Notes under the pieces: generated by a model | What the model was told of the DNA's origin: nothing | Database searches by the model: none | What the model saw: only the letters and a program-made list of their open reading frames with translations | Translations under genes and position numbers: made by a program | Source of the DNA: Drosophila pseudoobscura | Lineage: Eukaryota; Arthropoda; Insecta; Diptera; Drosophilidae | DNA: 64,000 nucleotides | NCBI RefSeq assembly: GCF_009870125.1 | Contig: NC_046683.1 | Location: 19,167,001-19,231,000, forward strand | Direction: 5' to 3' | Part shown: positions 9,598-19,089 of the stretch, one piece after another | Numbering within the stretch: the stretch's first letter is position 1 | Layout of the letters: every line of letters starts with the position of its first letter

Positions 9598-10797
9598 AAT
9601 ATTTACGATTTTCCACATTTGATTAAATCGCTAAGGAACATTGTCCGAGATAGAAATCTTTATACCCCTGATGGCGTTGTTTCATGGAAAATAGTCGAAG
9701 AACTGTATGAAATCGATTCCAGAAATTCAACGCGACTCTGCCCGAAATTAACAACAAAGCATATATATCCAAATAGCTTTGAAAATATGAAGGTCAAATA
9801 TGCCACTCAAGTGTTTAGCCATAGTGTAGCCGCTGCTCTTCGAACAATGATTAGTTCTGGAGGCTTCTTAAAGTGCAAAGAAAATGCAGAAGCGAAGGCT
9901 ACATTTATTGAAAAAATGAATCGATTATTCGACTGTCTCAATAATCATGTCCTCTACGATAAAAGCCCATTTAGGAGTGCACTGCAAGACAAAAATCTTG
10001 TCAATGAGACCCTGTCGGATATGCGAAAATATTTTGAAGAATTTAAATATCCACAGGAAGGGTATCATTTTAACGATCCATACTTTCATTGGCCCAAAAT
10101 GTTTGGAGTGAAAGTGCTGAAGTTTTATTATATTGCTACATCCAAATTAAACCAAGACCCATTAGAAAATTTATTTTATTTAATCAGATCTCGCGGTGTT
10201 ACCAACAATAATCCAACTATGTATGAATTTAATGTAATTATTAGTAAAATGCTTTCTATGAAAGTTCTAACTTCCACTACAGTATCTGGGAACTGTTCGC
10301 CAAATGAAGATACGATGTTAATTAGCATTATAAAAGATAATGTGTCAAGTGAGTCGGCATCAGAGTCTAAAACTTTAGATGACGATATCTTGATTTCCAC
10401 TAACGAAGATGCAGAGTTAGAACTTTCTATAGAAGCAACAGATTTAAGTATCCAAGCCGCATTTAATGAGAATGCATTAAGATATTATGCAGGGTATTTA
10501 TTGCATAAGATGCTGAAAAAGTAAAAATGCTCTGAACTTTTAAAATCGTCCGATGAGGTCCGATGTTCTTCCGAGTATTTAATACTCAATAAAAATTTTG
10601 GCTATGTCAGCACTAGTTTGAAACTTAAAGCTCCTTCTGAAGATTTTTTTACATTAGTTAAAACTTATTTTGATATATTTAATCGGCATAGAAGAATCTG
10701 CATAAATATGCAGACTGGTTTAAATTTGCCGATCCGTGCTTTGTACACCGAAATCATCTGCTCAATCAGTTTGTATTGATTTTGATTAGAACAAATT
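9598..10797 (+). pseudogene. P-element-type transposase homologue, C-terminal two thirds, with one internal stop
   Basis: The frame opens at NIYDFPHLIKSLRN, the conserved Asp-Pro-His motif of P/THAP9 transposases, and runs through VSWKIVEELYEID, VFSHSVAAALRTM and LNQDPLENLFYLIRSRG, all P-family landmarks. A single TAA at 10,522-10,524 ends the 301-codon frame. The same frame then stays open for about 90 more codons, to a TGA near 10,797, and reads as plausible P C-terminus (GYVSTSLKLKAPSEDFFTLV). No ATG opens the gene and the DNA-binding THAP end is absent. In the obscura group, truncated P homologues have become repressor-like host genes, but nothing here shows that this one is expressed. 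I call it a decayed copy. Confidence 0.8.
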
Positions 10798-11095
10798 TTA
10801 AATGGTTAACAGATAGGATGATAGGGAATCAAAATGCAAAATCATACGAAAAGAAGCTCAAAATTTAGCGGCAGTAGGATTTTTAATTTCATTTTGTAAA
10901 ATTGATGTATAACTAGCTAGCAACTAGCTACGCAACTAGTTACGCGGGAAGCGAACGCGGAGCAGTCGAAAAAGAACCGAAAAACGAAGCCGCCTTCGTT
11001 TTGTTTTCGAAGTCGGCAAATAACCGCAATTCTGTGGAGTTACAGTACCCACTCAGCTAGTTATTACCGAGCCACGACATGCAATAAGCACCGAA

Positions 11096-11787
11096 ATGGT
11101 AAGTTAATCGTGATATTTTACTGTTCTTGCGCTCGTGGAATGAAAGAGACAAGAATTTACACAAGCAAAATGCATTTGTTCTGCTCGTTTGCTTTATGCG
11201 TTGATTTTGTTCACTTCTGTACAACATCTAATCGCTGAAAGAGTCGTTTGCGGGAACATTTGTTAAAAAAGTGAGAAAAGAAATTAATAAATAAACAAAA
11301 TAAATAAAAACTATTTATATACTTTTAAAAACTCTGCAACAGGAGAATGCAGTTATTCGTGGTAAGACTAATAAAGATTAATAGAAAAATATTTTTATAA
11401 TCAAATTAATTAACAACATTGTTTTTAGATCAATTGAATGCAGTGATCCAAATTTTAGCGGATCAAACTGTTTTAATAAAGCAGCTGGTAAAGGAGAAGG
11501 GGGAATCGAATCCCATTCGGGGACAGTTCCCTATAAAACGTGAGGAAGAGCTTGTTGAACTGGAAGAAAAAATAAAATTAAATAGGGACATTTATGTAAG
11601 TATATCTAAACTCTAAATTTTATGACTTTTTTCTCTGTCTTATCTTTATATTTTAATGTTTCACTTACAGATAACACCAATGAAATCGATTCTCAAGCCA
11701 GCTGGCGTTTTGAGCGGCTTAAACTTTATTTTGAGTGAGGTATTTTGTGTTGGCCGGACTCCGTTCTGGTATTTTTCAGGGTTGTAA
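11096..11787 (+). CDS. DUF4806-like protein, short spliced form (101 aa)
   Basis: Coding exons are 11,096-11,098, 11,343-11,361, 11,429-11,595 and 11,671-11,787, with GT/AG junctions and a continuous frame (306 nt, 101 aa). Exon 1 supplies only the ATG and exon 2 is 19 nt. The protein starts MENAVIRDQLNAV; exon 3 has a Lys/Gln-rich helix and FPIKREEELVELEEKI, which looks like the start of a DUF4806 domain. That domain has no known function and is common in insect transposon-linked genes. Exon 4 (ITPMKSILKPAGVL) then leaves homology and stops at 11,787. The expected C-terminal end lies beyond the RING gene at 12,617-12,874. Family assignment is from pattern memory. Confidence 0.5.
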
Positions 11788-11974
11788 TAATAGTTTTGCT
11801 ATCGATTGTTCCTGGTAAAATTTTTCTGAATTATGTGAATATTCGAATTGTTGTGCCATAAGTCCGATTTCATTGCACATTACGACCCATTGCGTGTCAG
11901 ACACTCCACGCTCTATTTCGGTGACCCTTGATTTTGGACATCGCAATTTAAATGTAAATATTAATATAGACAGT

Positions 11975-12604
11975 ATGAGCAGCGAGAATTTGCAGGTTAG
12001 CTCTAGCACCGGAACCAGCACACAATCTTCGCAATCTACCCCGAATGCTTCAGTCTCCAGCAACATATCCGATGGAGAGAACTCGGGCTCAAGGGCTGCT
12101 CCCCCCATGGTGACTGCTGGAGGAATTCTAAATCGCATCGTTTCGGGAATTAGGTCTGCGTACCTTGAGATACTAGTCCGGATACCAATGGTGGTGCCCC
12201 GTAATAATCGCTCCGATTCAACATCGAATCGTGCTCCAGAGGCGGCGATTGGCTTGCGCACTCCCAACTCCCTCTCAACAGACAGGATTAGGGCCCCATC
12301 TACCAGTCGGCGTCGCCGCCACGCCAGCACCAATACCGCTACCACAGGTCCCACTGCATCGGATGCCGAAGTCAGCGGTCCGTCGAGACCGAAGCGCCAG
12401 CGCACCGACTCAAACGAGTCCTTGGAAGAAACCTACAATTGCCCCATTTGTTTCGAGAGCGTATCGAGCCGAGATCCAGTGGCCACCAAATGCGGACACG
12501 TTTTCTGCCGCCAATGCATTCGCACTGTCATACGCCGCTTTCACAAGTGTCCCGTGTGCAGGATGCGCTCGACCCTGAGGCAGCTTAAATCTATTACTAT
12601 GTAG
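11975..12604 (+). CDS. RING-finger protein, RNF4/degringolade-like, copy 1 (209 aa)
   Basis: This is a probable RING-type E3 ubiquitin ligase. The first ATG is at 11,975 (MSSENLQ); the frame is open to 11,873 without an ATG. The N-terminal 150 residues are Ser/Thr-rich and disordered, with a basic patch (SRRRRHAS) and PSRPKRQRTDS before the RING. The C-terminal C3HC4 RING runs from NCPICFESVSSRDPV through KCGHVFCRQC to HKCPVC and ends after LRQLKSITM. Layout and RING sequence resemble RNF4 and fly Dgrn, SUMO-targeted ligases that act in the nucleus; clear SUMO-interaction motifs are not obvious. The gene has no introns, suggesting a retrocopy. Copies 2 and 3 are nearly identical. Confidence 0.8.
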   Translation: MSSENLQVSSSTGTSTQSSQSTPNASVSSNISDGENSGSRAAPPMVTAGGILNRIVSGIRSAYLEILVRIPMVVPRNNRSDSTSNRAPEAAIGLRTPNSLSTDRIRAPSTSRRRRHASTNTATTGPTASDAEVSGPSRPKRQRTDSNESLEETYNCPICFESVSSRDPVATKCGHVFCRQCIRTVIRRFHKCPVCRMRSTLRQLKSITM

Positions 12605-12874
12605 ACCTGTCCTTCAAGTCATCCCAAGAGCCTCCATCTTTCCAAGGGAAGAAGGCCCTTAGGACCCACAAAGAATTTTTTGCAGCTTTGCTAGGTAAAA
12701 TACCATTTACACTTCTAGAGATTTAAACATTTTTCATATAAATTAAAACAAATAATAATTACAGAATGTATTCCGCCTGGCGATGAGCCCCCCGAAAACA
12801 CTGTACGGAAGGCAATGCAAAGGATGAAGAAAAGGTTTTTTAAAAAGAAGAGTCTTGCAAAAAACCAGGAGTAG
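12605..12874 (+). pseudogene. Detached C-terminal exons of the DUF4806-like gene
   Basis: Right after the RING gene an open stretch reads SFQGKKALRTHKEFFAALL and ends at a splice donor after 12,694. An acceptor at 12,763-12,764 restores the frame into ECIPPGDEPPENTVRKAM and a Lys/Arg-rich end (KKRFFKKK), with stop at 12,872-12,874. The first part looks like the end of a DUF4806 domain (a Gly-Lys-Lys then a Phe-Phe helix). It therefore appears to be the 3' half of the gene whose 5' exons are at 11,096-11,787, split by insertion of the RING segment. Whether any transcript skips the RING segment cannot be told from sequence. Confidence 0.5.
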
Positions 12875-12954
12875 GCTAAGCAGCATATAATTAAAAATTA
12901 TTCGTTATATTGAAAGACATTGTGTTTTTATTTTTGTATTATTCCAGATTGCCA

Positions 12955-13400
12955 GATTGACTACTACCAGTAGTCAGTTCGGAACTAGTTACTGGTAACT
13001 AGGTCAGAGCTAGCTAAAGGTAATCGAAGGGTAGTCGAGTGCGGAACTAGTTGCTGGCTTTCTACTGGTAATTAGTTAGGAACTACCTCCTGAGCAACTA
13101 GCTACGGGAAATCGAAGGGTAACCAGGAGTGGTTCCGCCCTAGAAAATGCATGCGTTAAATTCTCCGCTGAAATATATTGCGGGTAATCGATCTGGAACC
13201 AGGGAGGTGAGAATGGTAGCTAGTGCGGCACCGGTGCGGAACTAGTTGCCTGGTACATCCGTGGTATAGCGACTGATGTCCCTCCTTCTCTCTCTTTTTC
13301 CCCTCTCTGGCTCACCTCTCTTTTTCGCCACCCTTCTCTTCTCTTCTCCTCTCCTTTTCCGATTCGCTTTCTTTTGTCTTTTTGTCGTTCTACCAGTAGT
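12955..13400. repeat. Cluster of AACTAGTTAC-type subterminal repeats
   Basis: Units such as GGAACTAGTTACTGG, GGTAACTAG, GAACTAGTTGC and GGTAATCGAAGGGTA recur in both orientations over about 300 bp, then a pyrimidine-rich tract (13,278-13,370) and a last CTACCAGTAGTTATAG near 13,391. Similar units are at 10,910-10,950. Arrays of short direct and inverted repeats just inside the ends are typical of CACTA transposons, where the transposase binds them. Confidence 0.5.
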
Positions 13401-13779
13401 TATAGAACCGTAAAGTCGCATCACGCGCAATTCTTGAAAACTCGTTAATGGGAAACGATCTGTAAGCGCAAGTAAAAAATTGGGCGCTTTATCTTGGATG
13501 CAGAGCGTAATTATATAATTTGTTTGTTAGATGTATGAAATAAGTATTGACCCAATTAACATTGTTTTCACAGAAACTGTGCCAAATCAACAGCCAATAT
13601 CGCGAGAGTACATGCATTTTTAATTATTTGTGCATAATGCACAATATCTAAAAAAAAATCCGAATACAGTTTTGGCCGAGCAACGGTTAAAGGCTGCATG
13701 TAAATGTAAATTATCGATTTGAAAGTTAAAATCCATGTATACCTTAGAATAATAAAGAAAATTGAATTTTTAGTTGAAA

Positions 13780-14740
13780 ATGCCTCGTGGCTCAGAATTG
13801 TCTGAGGAAGAACAGGGAAGGATCAAGGGAATGAAGTTAGCCGGCATGAAAACTGGTCGCATCGCTTCTCTAATGAATCGAAATCGTAATACAATTTCGA
13901 CCTTTTTAAAAGATCCAGACGGTTACAGCATAGATCGTCGGCTTGGCCCGGTACCAACCATTACCGAACGCACAAAACGGCACATGCGGCAGCTGGCAAC
14001 TGAAGACATGATGAGCTGCAACAAAATTAAGGCAGAACTGGATTTAAAAAATCACCAGGCAACGTGTGCGCCAAATTCTACACGAAAATTTGAACCTCAC
14101 ATATCAAAACAAAGTTGAACCTCGCTTAAGTAAACGGCATAAAGATGCGCGCATGGCCTTTTATGAAAAACACAAGTTCTGGGACCTCGAATTCGAAAAT
14201 ATCATTTTTAGTGACGAAAAAAAATTTAATTTAGATGGTCCAGACGGCCATCATAAGTATTGGAGAGATCCATGTCATCCACGGGCAACTTGCTACAAGC
14301 GGAACCATGGCGGTGGATCGTTTATGGTTTGGGCTGCATTTAGTGCTAAAGGAAAGTCCCCAATTTGTTTTTTATCCGGCCGAATGAATGCTCAAGCTTA
14401 TATAGAATTGGTAGATAGTGAGCTAATTCCATTTGCTGAGCATTTCCATGGGTACCAATGGACCTTTCAACAGGACAATGCGCCAATTCACGTTGCCCGT
14501 GCTACAATAGCCTAATTTGAGACCAACAAGATACCATTGATGAAGTGGCCGGCAATGAGTCCGGACTTAAATCCAATTGAGGATCTGTGGGGAATACTTG
14601 CAGCGAAAGTCTATGCCTGTACACGGCAGTACGATACATTGAAGCAACTGAAACAAGCGATAGTTACAGAATGGGACAGGATAGAGTTATCAACTCTACA
14701 AAACTTGGCAAATTCAATGCCCAGTAGCTCGCACACATCT
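13780..14740 (+). pseudogene. Tc1-like transposase, frameshifted
   Basis: A nearly full-length Tc1-family transposase is recognisable. The start MPRGSELSEEEQGRIKGM begins a helix-turn-helix (IASLMNRNRNTISTFLKDP). A deletion/frameshift at about 14,060-14,100 leads to the catalytic domain: IIFSDEKKFNLDGPD (first Asp), FQQDNAPIHVA (second Asp), then a TAA at about 14,513-14,515 and the third box KWPAMSPDLNPIEDLWG. At about 14,735 the Tc1 sequence ends and a mariner-type sequence continues in the same open frame. No flanking inverted repeats were fixed. It is inactive. Confidence 0.8.
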
Positions 14741-14986
14741 CGACAAACAGGTGAATTTTTAAGCAGTCAAAACGTCGAATTAATGACTCATCCTCCCTAC
14801 AGTCCTGACTTGGCACCCAGTGACTTCTTTTTATCCCCTAACATAAAAAAAAAACAGCGTGGTCAACGTTTTACGAGCGCCGAAGAAGCAGTTGAAGAGT
14901 TTAAAAACCATGTTTTGGAGGTGTCTCAAGAGGAGTGGAAAAACTGCTATGATTCAATGGTTCAAGCGAATGTAAAAGTGTATTGA
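14741..14986 (+). pseudogene. Mariner transposase C-terminal fragment fused to the Tc1-like gene
   Basis: The final 80 codons of the open frame are not Tc1 but mariner: HPPYSPDLAPSDFFL is the third Asp box of the DD34D mariner triad, followed by RGQRFTSAEEAVEEFKNH, typical of the mariner C-terminus. The frame ends at 14,986 with VKVY. The fusion with the Tc1-like sequence is in frame but lacks the first two mariner Asp boxes. It is most simply a mariner inserted into, or recombined with, the older Tc1-like copy. Confidence 0.75.
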
Positions 14987-15630
14987 TCATCAGGGGGAAT
15001 ATTTTGAAAAACAATAAAACCATTTTCATTCAAAAATTGTTGTTCTTATTTCCTATTCCCGAAATATAAATAGCAACCCTCATAAATCAAGAAACAAGCT
15101 TCTCAAGCTACAAATAAGAAAGAGTCAGAGGTATCACAAAATTGTATGAAGTTCCCGATAGAATCGATGATGGAGTTGGAGCATTTCAACATCATAACTC
15201 CCGAGCTTGTTGTATTAGAACACAGAAATATAAAACTAATGTGACACAAAAAATTGGAGCAAAGTTCCATAAACAAATAGAATCAAATAGTTTCTACTTT
15301 ATTAGAGATAGCATTCAAAATATTTAAAGTTGTATTACATTTAAAATAACACGTTGCATATGATGTGCTCATGTATTTCCCATTAATTCACTAATTCCAG
15401 AAACGATGAAAAATTACACAAACCTATTTAACATGGATTCAGCCAATATTGCCAAAATAATGAGTACATTCCAGTCATGTAAGAAAATTTCTTTATATTG
15501 GCCAAATAAATATTACAACAATTATTTCTAATTGCAGTTATCTTGGAAAAAATAGAAGAACTAGATCATCAAATGTGTATTATAATATAATAAACATTGA
15601 ATTTTCTTTAAGATTGATTGTAATTTAAGA
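14987..15630. other. AT-rich interval, no clear gene
   Basis: There is a polyadenylation-like AATAAA at 15,015 after the mariner fragment. Short frames at 15,142-15,327 and 15,410-15,590 show no recognised motif. The second has a small GT...AG gap (about 15,479-15,537) in a readable frame and could be the remnant of an exon pair, but support is slight. Confidence 0.4.
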
Positions 15631-16160
15631 AAGATTTGCTTTGGAAGACGGCGATTTTGACCGATTTACTCAAAAAATTTTCCAATAGGCCCAGGACAGA
15701 ATGTCAAAGGGGCAAAAGCAAATAAAACGTTAAATTAAATAATAAATTTATTATATAATAATCTGTGTACTACAAGTATTAAAAAAATATTTGGTTATAA
15801 ATAAGTGGACTGTATTATTTTAACATAGGTTTTATTTAATCTATCTACTGATTATTTTGTCGTATTACAAAGAGCGGCGCTAAAGCGATATGCGTGCGGT
15901 TGGTTGCGGCTAGAATTTTGTACTAAAATCAACTGCACGAAAAGAAGTCGAGCAAAGAGGAATTGAAAGATCATGCGATGCGACGGTCCAATGGCAAACA
16001 GTCCACATCGATGTATGCGTGTGCAGCTGAGGGTTGGGGTTGTGTGAGAACGTTACAGTTATGTTTTGAGCACAAGCAATAGCAACACAATTCTGCGCGT
16101 AAAAATAGGTGCTCAAGTGGGAAAATACAATAATGAGCACATGAATAGGGCAAGTTATAA
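15630..16160 (-). repeat. Unnamed dispersed repeat, intact-looking copy
   Basis: Read on the minus strand this block matches, piece by piece, the plus-strand sequence at about 23,155-23,466 and then 25,131-25,400. Shared marks include GGTCAAAATCGCCGTCTT, TTTTTACGCGCA, CTGCACACGCATACATC and AACCAACCGCACGCATA. In the other locus the repeat is interrupted by a LOA retrotransposon. The family is not recognised and no protein frame is evident. Order differs a little between copies, so there may be internal rearrangement. Confidence 0.6.
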
Positions 16161-17007
16161 TTTAAATGAATATTGAACTAAAGTTATGCGGCTATTTTCT
16201 CATCAATATTATTTAAAAAATATATGTATGTAATATTGAATTTTTAATATTACTTTGGGCTTGCAAATCTTTACGACATTTTATGGAGCGACGAAACAAA
16301 AATAAGTTTAGGTCGGGAATGATTGTGAGAGCAATGTACGATGCCCTAAAGGAAAGGGATTTGTTCCAAGTTTTACCGAAAAAACTGTCAAACATGATGG
16401 TGGCAATATATGTATGTATGTAATTATATGGGACTGCTCCTCCGGTACGGCGTAGGTCCACATGCCAGACAACGAACAGAACGAACGCTGGGGAATGAAA
16501 ATTCTACTTGGAGCGAGATAACGACCCAACAAAAACACGTGGGGAGGTTTAACAAACAAATTGACTAAGTTTTTATTTTTAGCAAACAAAAATTATGGGT
16601 GCTTTCGCCTTCTCTATCGCTCTCTCAATCTGTCATCCAACAAACGTCGACATTAATAAATCAATCGCAATATACGCTGCTTAAGACGCGCATTAAACAA
16701 TTACATACATACATACATACATATGTACATACATACATATATCACAAAAAACAAAATTTCTGTCGTTTAAAAAAAAATCATTTGGAACCACGGCTAATTT
16801 TTTCTTTTTTGCACAAGCAGCAGAAACGGTGCTCGCTTCGTCTACTTTTCGTTCTGCTTGCGTTTATTGCTAGCGTTCCTCTTTGCGGTCTTCTTCCCGC
16901 TTGAAACGTTTCTAAAGCGGCTGCCGATATGAATGCGAGAAACAACGGCAATTGGCAGTGGACTGTACTTTGACGTTGAAAAGCTTGTCGTGACGCTAAA
17001 GAATATA
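16161..17007. other. Non-coding interval with TACA microsatellite
   Basis: No gene is visible. A (TACA)n run lies at about 16,703-16,738. The part at 16,800-17,000 is GC-richer and resembles the composition of 8,900-9,100, but I cannot assign it to a family. Confidence 0.45.
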
Positions 17008-17713
17008 CAGTCAGCACAACATTTATTCGGACACTCGTCTATGTCAACTTTCTTTATAAATAACTTGAAAAGTATTTAAGTTTGACAAAAAATTTTTATT
17101 TGATTATGAACATGGTTATTACTACTACTAATTTTAAATCTAAAAAAAAAAAAACTTCTTTGGCGTATCAAAAAAAAATTAAAAGTATCAAAAAAGCCAC
17201 CTTTTTACGCACAACAATTATTCGGACACTTTTTATTTTGTACGAAAAAAACTTATTGTCCCCCATTTTTTCTGATTTCAATATTTGGCGGGGCCGCCCT
17301 TAGCTTCAATAACAGCTTTTAGACGTCGGGGCATACTTTTTACCAAATTATTGGTTTCATTTGGATCAATTTTCTCCAATTCCGTCATCAGAGCCGTTTT
17401 AATGATTTTCTTGGAGGAAATTTTATGTTTCCTAATTTTTATTTCTAGCAAATCCCAAACATGCTCTATGGCGTTCAGATCTGGTGACTGCGGCGGCGTT
17501 TTTAACTGCTTGCACTGATACAACAGCCATTCTTGGACCAAAAACGTGGTATTTTTGGGGTCATTGTCTTATTGAAACAAGAAATTCATCGCTTTAAGAC
17601 CCAATTTTTCGACACTCTCCATGAAAAATTTTTTGTCAAACTTAAATACTTTTCAAGTTATTTATAAAGAAAGTTGACATAGACGAGTGTCCGAATAAAT
17701 GTTGTGCTGACTG
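17008..17713. mobile_element. 706-bp Tc1/mariner-type element with 90-bp perfect inverted repeats
   Basis: The element begins CAGTCAGCACAAC at 17,008 and ends with its inverse at 17,713. The first and last 90 bp (17,008-17,097 and 17,624-17,713) are perfect inverted repeats by eye. It is flanked on both sides by TA (17,006-17,007 and 17,714-17,715), the target duplication of Tc1/mariner elements. Inside is the C-terminal end of a Tc1-like transposase on the minus strand. It is a deletion derivative that could be moved only by an enzyme supplied elsewhere. Confidence 0.85.
17278..17560 (-). pseudogene. Tc1-like transposase C-terminus inside the 706-bp element
   Basis: The minus frame contains KTPPQSPDLNAIEHVWDLL, the third catalytic box of a DD34E transposase (with Ala in place of the usual Pro), and ends with SMPRRLKAVIEAKGGPAKY, the normal Tc1-like C-terminus. 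The first two Asp boxes are lost. It is similar to, but distinct from, the transposase at 18,019-19,001. Confidence 0.8.
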
Positions 17714-17735
17714 TAATTCCACTAACCATACAGTA

Positions 17736-19087
17736 CAGTCAAGGAAAAAAGTCAACATACAGCACCGATTTTTCAATATTTCGGGTTTTTGCAATGAAAA
17801 TTAAAAAAGTTGGTATGCCATTATTTAGGACACTTAAAGTTATTATTATTTCAGAAAAAAACTTAAACAAATATTATGTATACTAAAGTTACAACGAAAA
17901 AACATAAAATGTTTACGGAAAAAAGTCTACATACTATTTTGACGCCTAGCTTCATTGCGTATCAAGTGTGTTTACTGGCTGGAAAAAAGTATTATTGCTA
18001 CTCTTTTTTTGGGAAAAAATGGAAAAAAGGAAGGAAATACAGTCTTCTGTTCGCAATTTAATTATTAGCCTTCGTAATGATAATAAATCATATGGCGAAA
18101 TCGCGGATATAGTTGAATTAAGTCGATCCACCGTCCAGACCATCATTCGCAACAACAACAACAATTCCACGGAAAATAAGATTAGATCTGGAAGGCCAAA
18201 AAAGCTATCGAGTCGCGACGAGAGAAGCATCCTCCAAAATTGGCGGAACACATCGAAAAGTGTTCAGGAGTCATTGTGCACCCAAAAACAATTGCCAATT
18301 TTTTGCACAAGGATGGTTTCAAGAGCCGAGTTCCACGAAAGAAACCATTTATTTCAGAAAAGAATCGGATTTTGCGCCTGGAATTCGCCAAAGCGCACTT
18401 AAATAAGGATTCAAACTTTTTGAAAAGCGTTTTATTTACAGATGAAAGTAAATACAACATTTTCGGAAGTGATGGCCGTTCCAGAGTTTGGAGAAAGGCA
18501 AACACCGTTCTTGACCCTATAAACATGATACCCACCGTCAAGCATGGAGGTGGTAGTGTAATGGTTTGGGGCGGTATGGCGTCGCCTGGAGTAGGTCATT
18601 TGGTGTTTGTGGAAGGGAATATGGATCGCTTCCAGTATAAGAAGATATTGGAAGAAAATTTGGAAACATCGGTGGATACATTGAGCCTGGGAAGCAGTTG
18701 GATCTTCCAACAGGACAACAATCCAAAGCACACCGCATATGTTGTGCGAGATTGGTTGCTGTCCCCAAGACAGCTTCATTCACCACCCCAATCGCCAGAC
18801 CTTAACCCAATCGAACATCTTTGGGACATTTTAGAAAGATTGGTACGGAAGTATAACATCAGCAGTCGGGAAAGCCTCAAAACCTCCCTCATTCGAGCTT
18901 GGGCCGAAGTTCCGCCCACAACAACCGAAAATTTACTGGCATCGATGCCCCGACGACTACAGGCTGTAATAGATGCCAATGGTGGACCAACCAAATATTA
19001 AAAGTATAAAAGTATTAATATTAAGATGACTTTGAGACTATAATACAAAAGCATAGAGACTGTATGTAAACTTTTTTCCGTGAACAG
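17736..19087 (+). mobile_element. Tc1-like transposon, nearly complete
   Basis: The left end CAGTCAAGGAAAAAAGTC follows a TA at 17,734-17,735. An imperfect inverse of it ends near 19,087. A second internal copy of the GGAAAAAAGTC unit sits at about 17,914, as in Tc1-like elements with inner repeats. One transposase gene fills the middle. The right end is degraded and its TA is not seen. The element lies next to, and probably inside, the CACTA transposase pseudogene that follows. The left-end sequence recurs alone at 60,040. Confidence 0.75.
18019..19001 (+). pseudogene. Tc1-like transposase with one frame break
   Basis: ATG at 18,019 opens a paired HTH region (YGEIADIVELSRSTVQTII) and the GRP motif (SGRPKKLS). 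A small deletion and frameshift near 18,230 shifts to the second frame, PKLAEHIEKCSG, which then runs open to 19,001. That part holds VLFTDESKYNIFGSDG (first Asp), HGGGSVMVWGG, IFQQDNNPKH (second Asp) and QSPDLNPIEHLWDIL (third, Glu). Apart from the frame break all catalytic residues are present, so it is recently inactivated. It is the best preserved Tc1-like gene in the window. Confidence 0.85.
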
Positions 19088-19089
19088 TT

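Larger units (their letters stand above)
10905..13400 (+). mobile_element. Candidate non-autonomous CACTA-type element carrying DUF4806-like and RING genes
   Basis: Related short repeats (units like AACTAGTTAC, CAACTAGCTACG, CCAGTAGT) mark both flanks, at about 10,905-11,060 and 12,955-13,400, in the manner of CACTA subterminal repeats. Between them lie a promoter region, a small multi-exon DUF4806-like gene and an intact RING gene. A leader block at 11,268-11,300 is nearly identical to the leader before the CACTA transposase at 4,449-4,480, which ties it to that family. No transposase lies inside. The terminal bases and target duplication could not be fixed; the outermost shared bases look like TATAACTA, not the CACTA terminus, so the class is inferred. 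Confidence 0.45.

Noticed and set aside
10608-10620. CACTAG at 10,612 as a possible CACTA terminus of the RING element
   Set aside because: It lies within readable P-like coding sequence (VSTSLKL), so it is not an element end.
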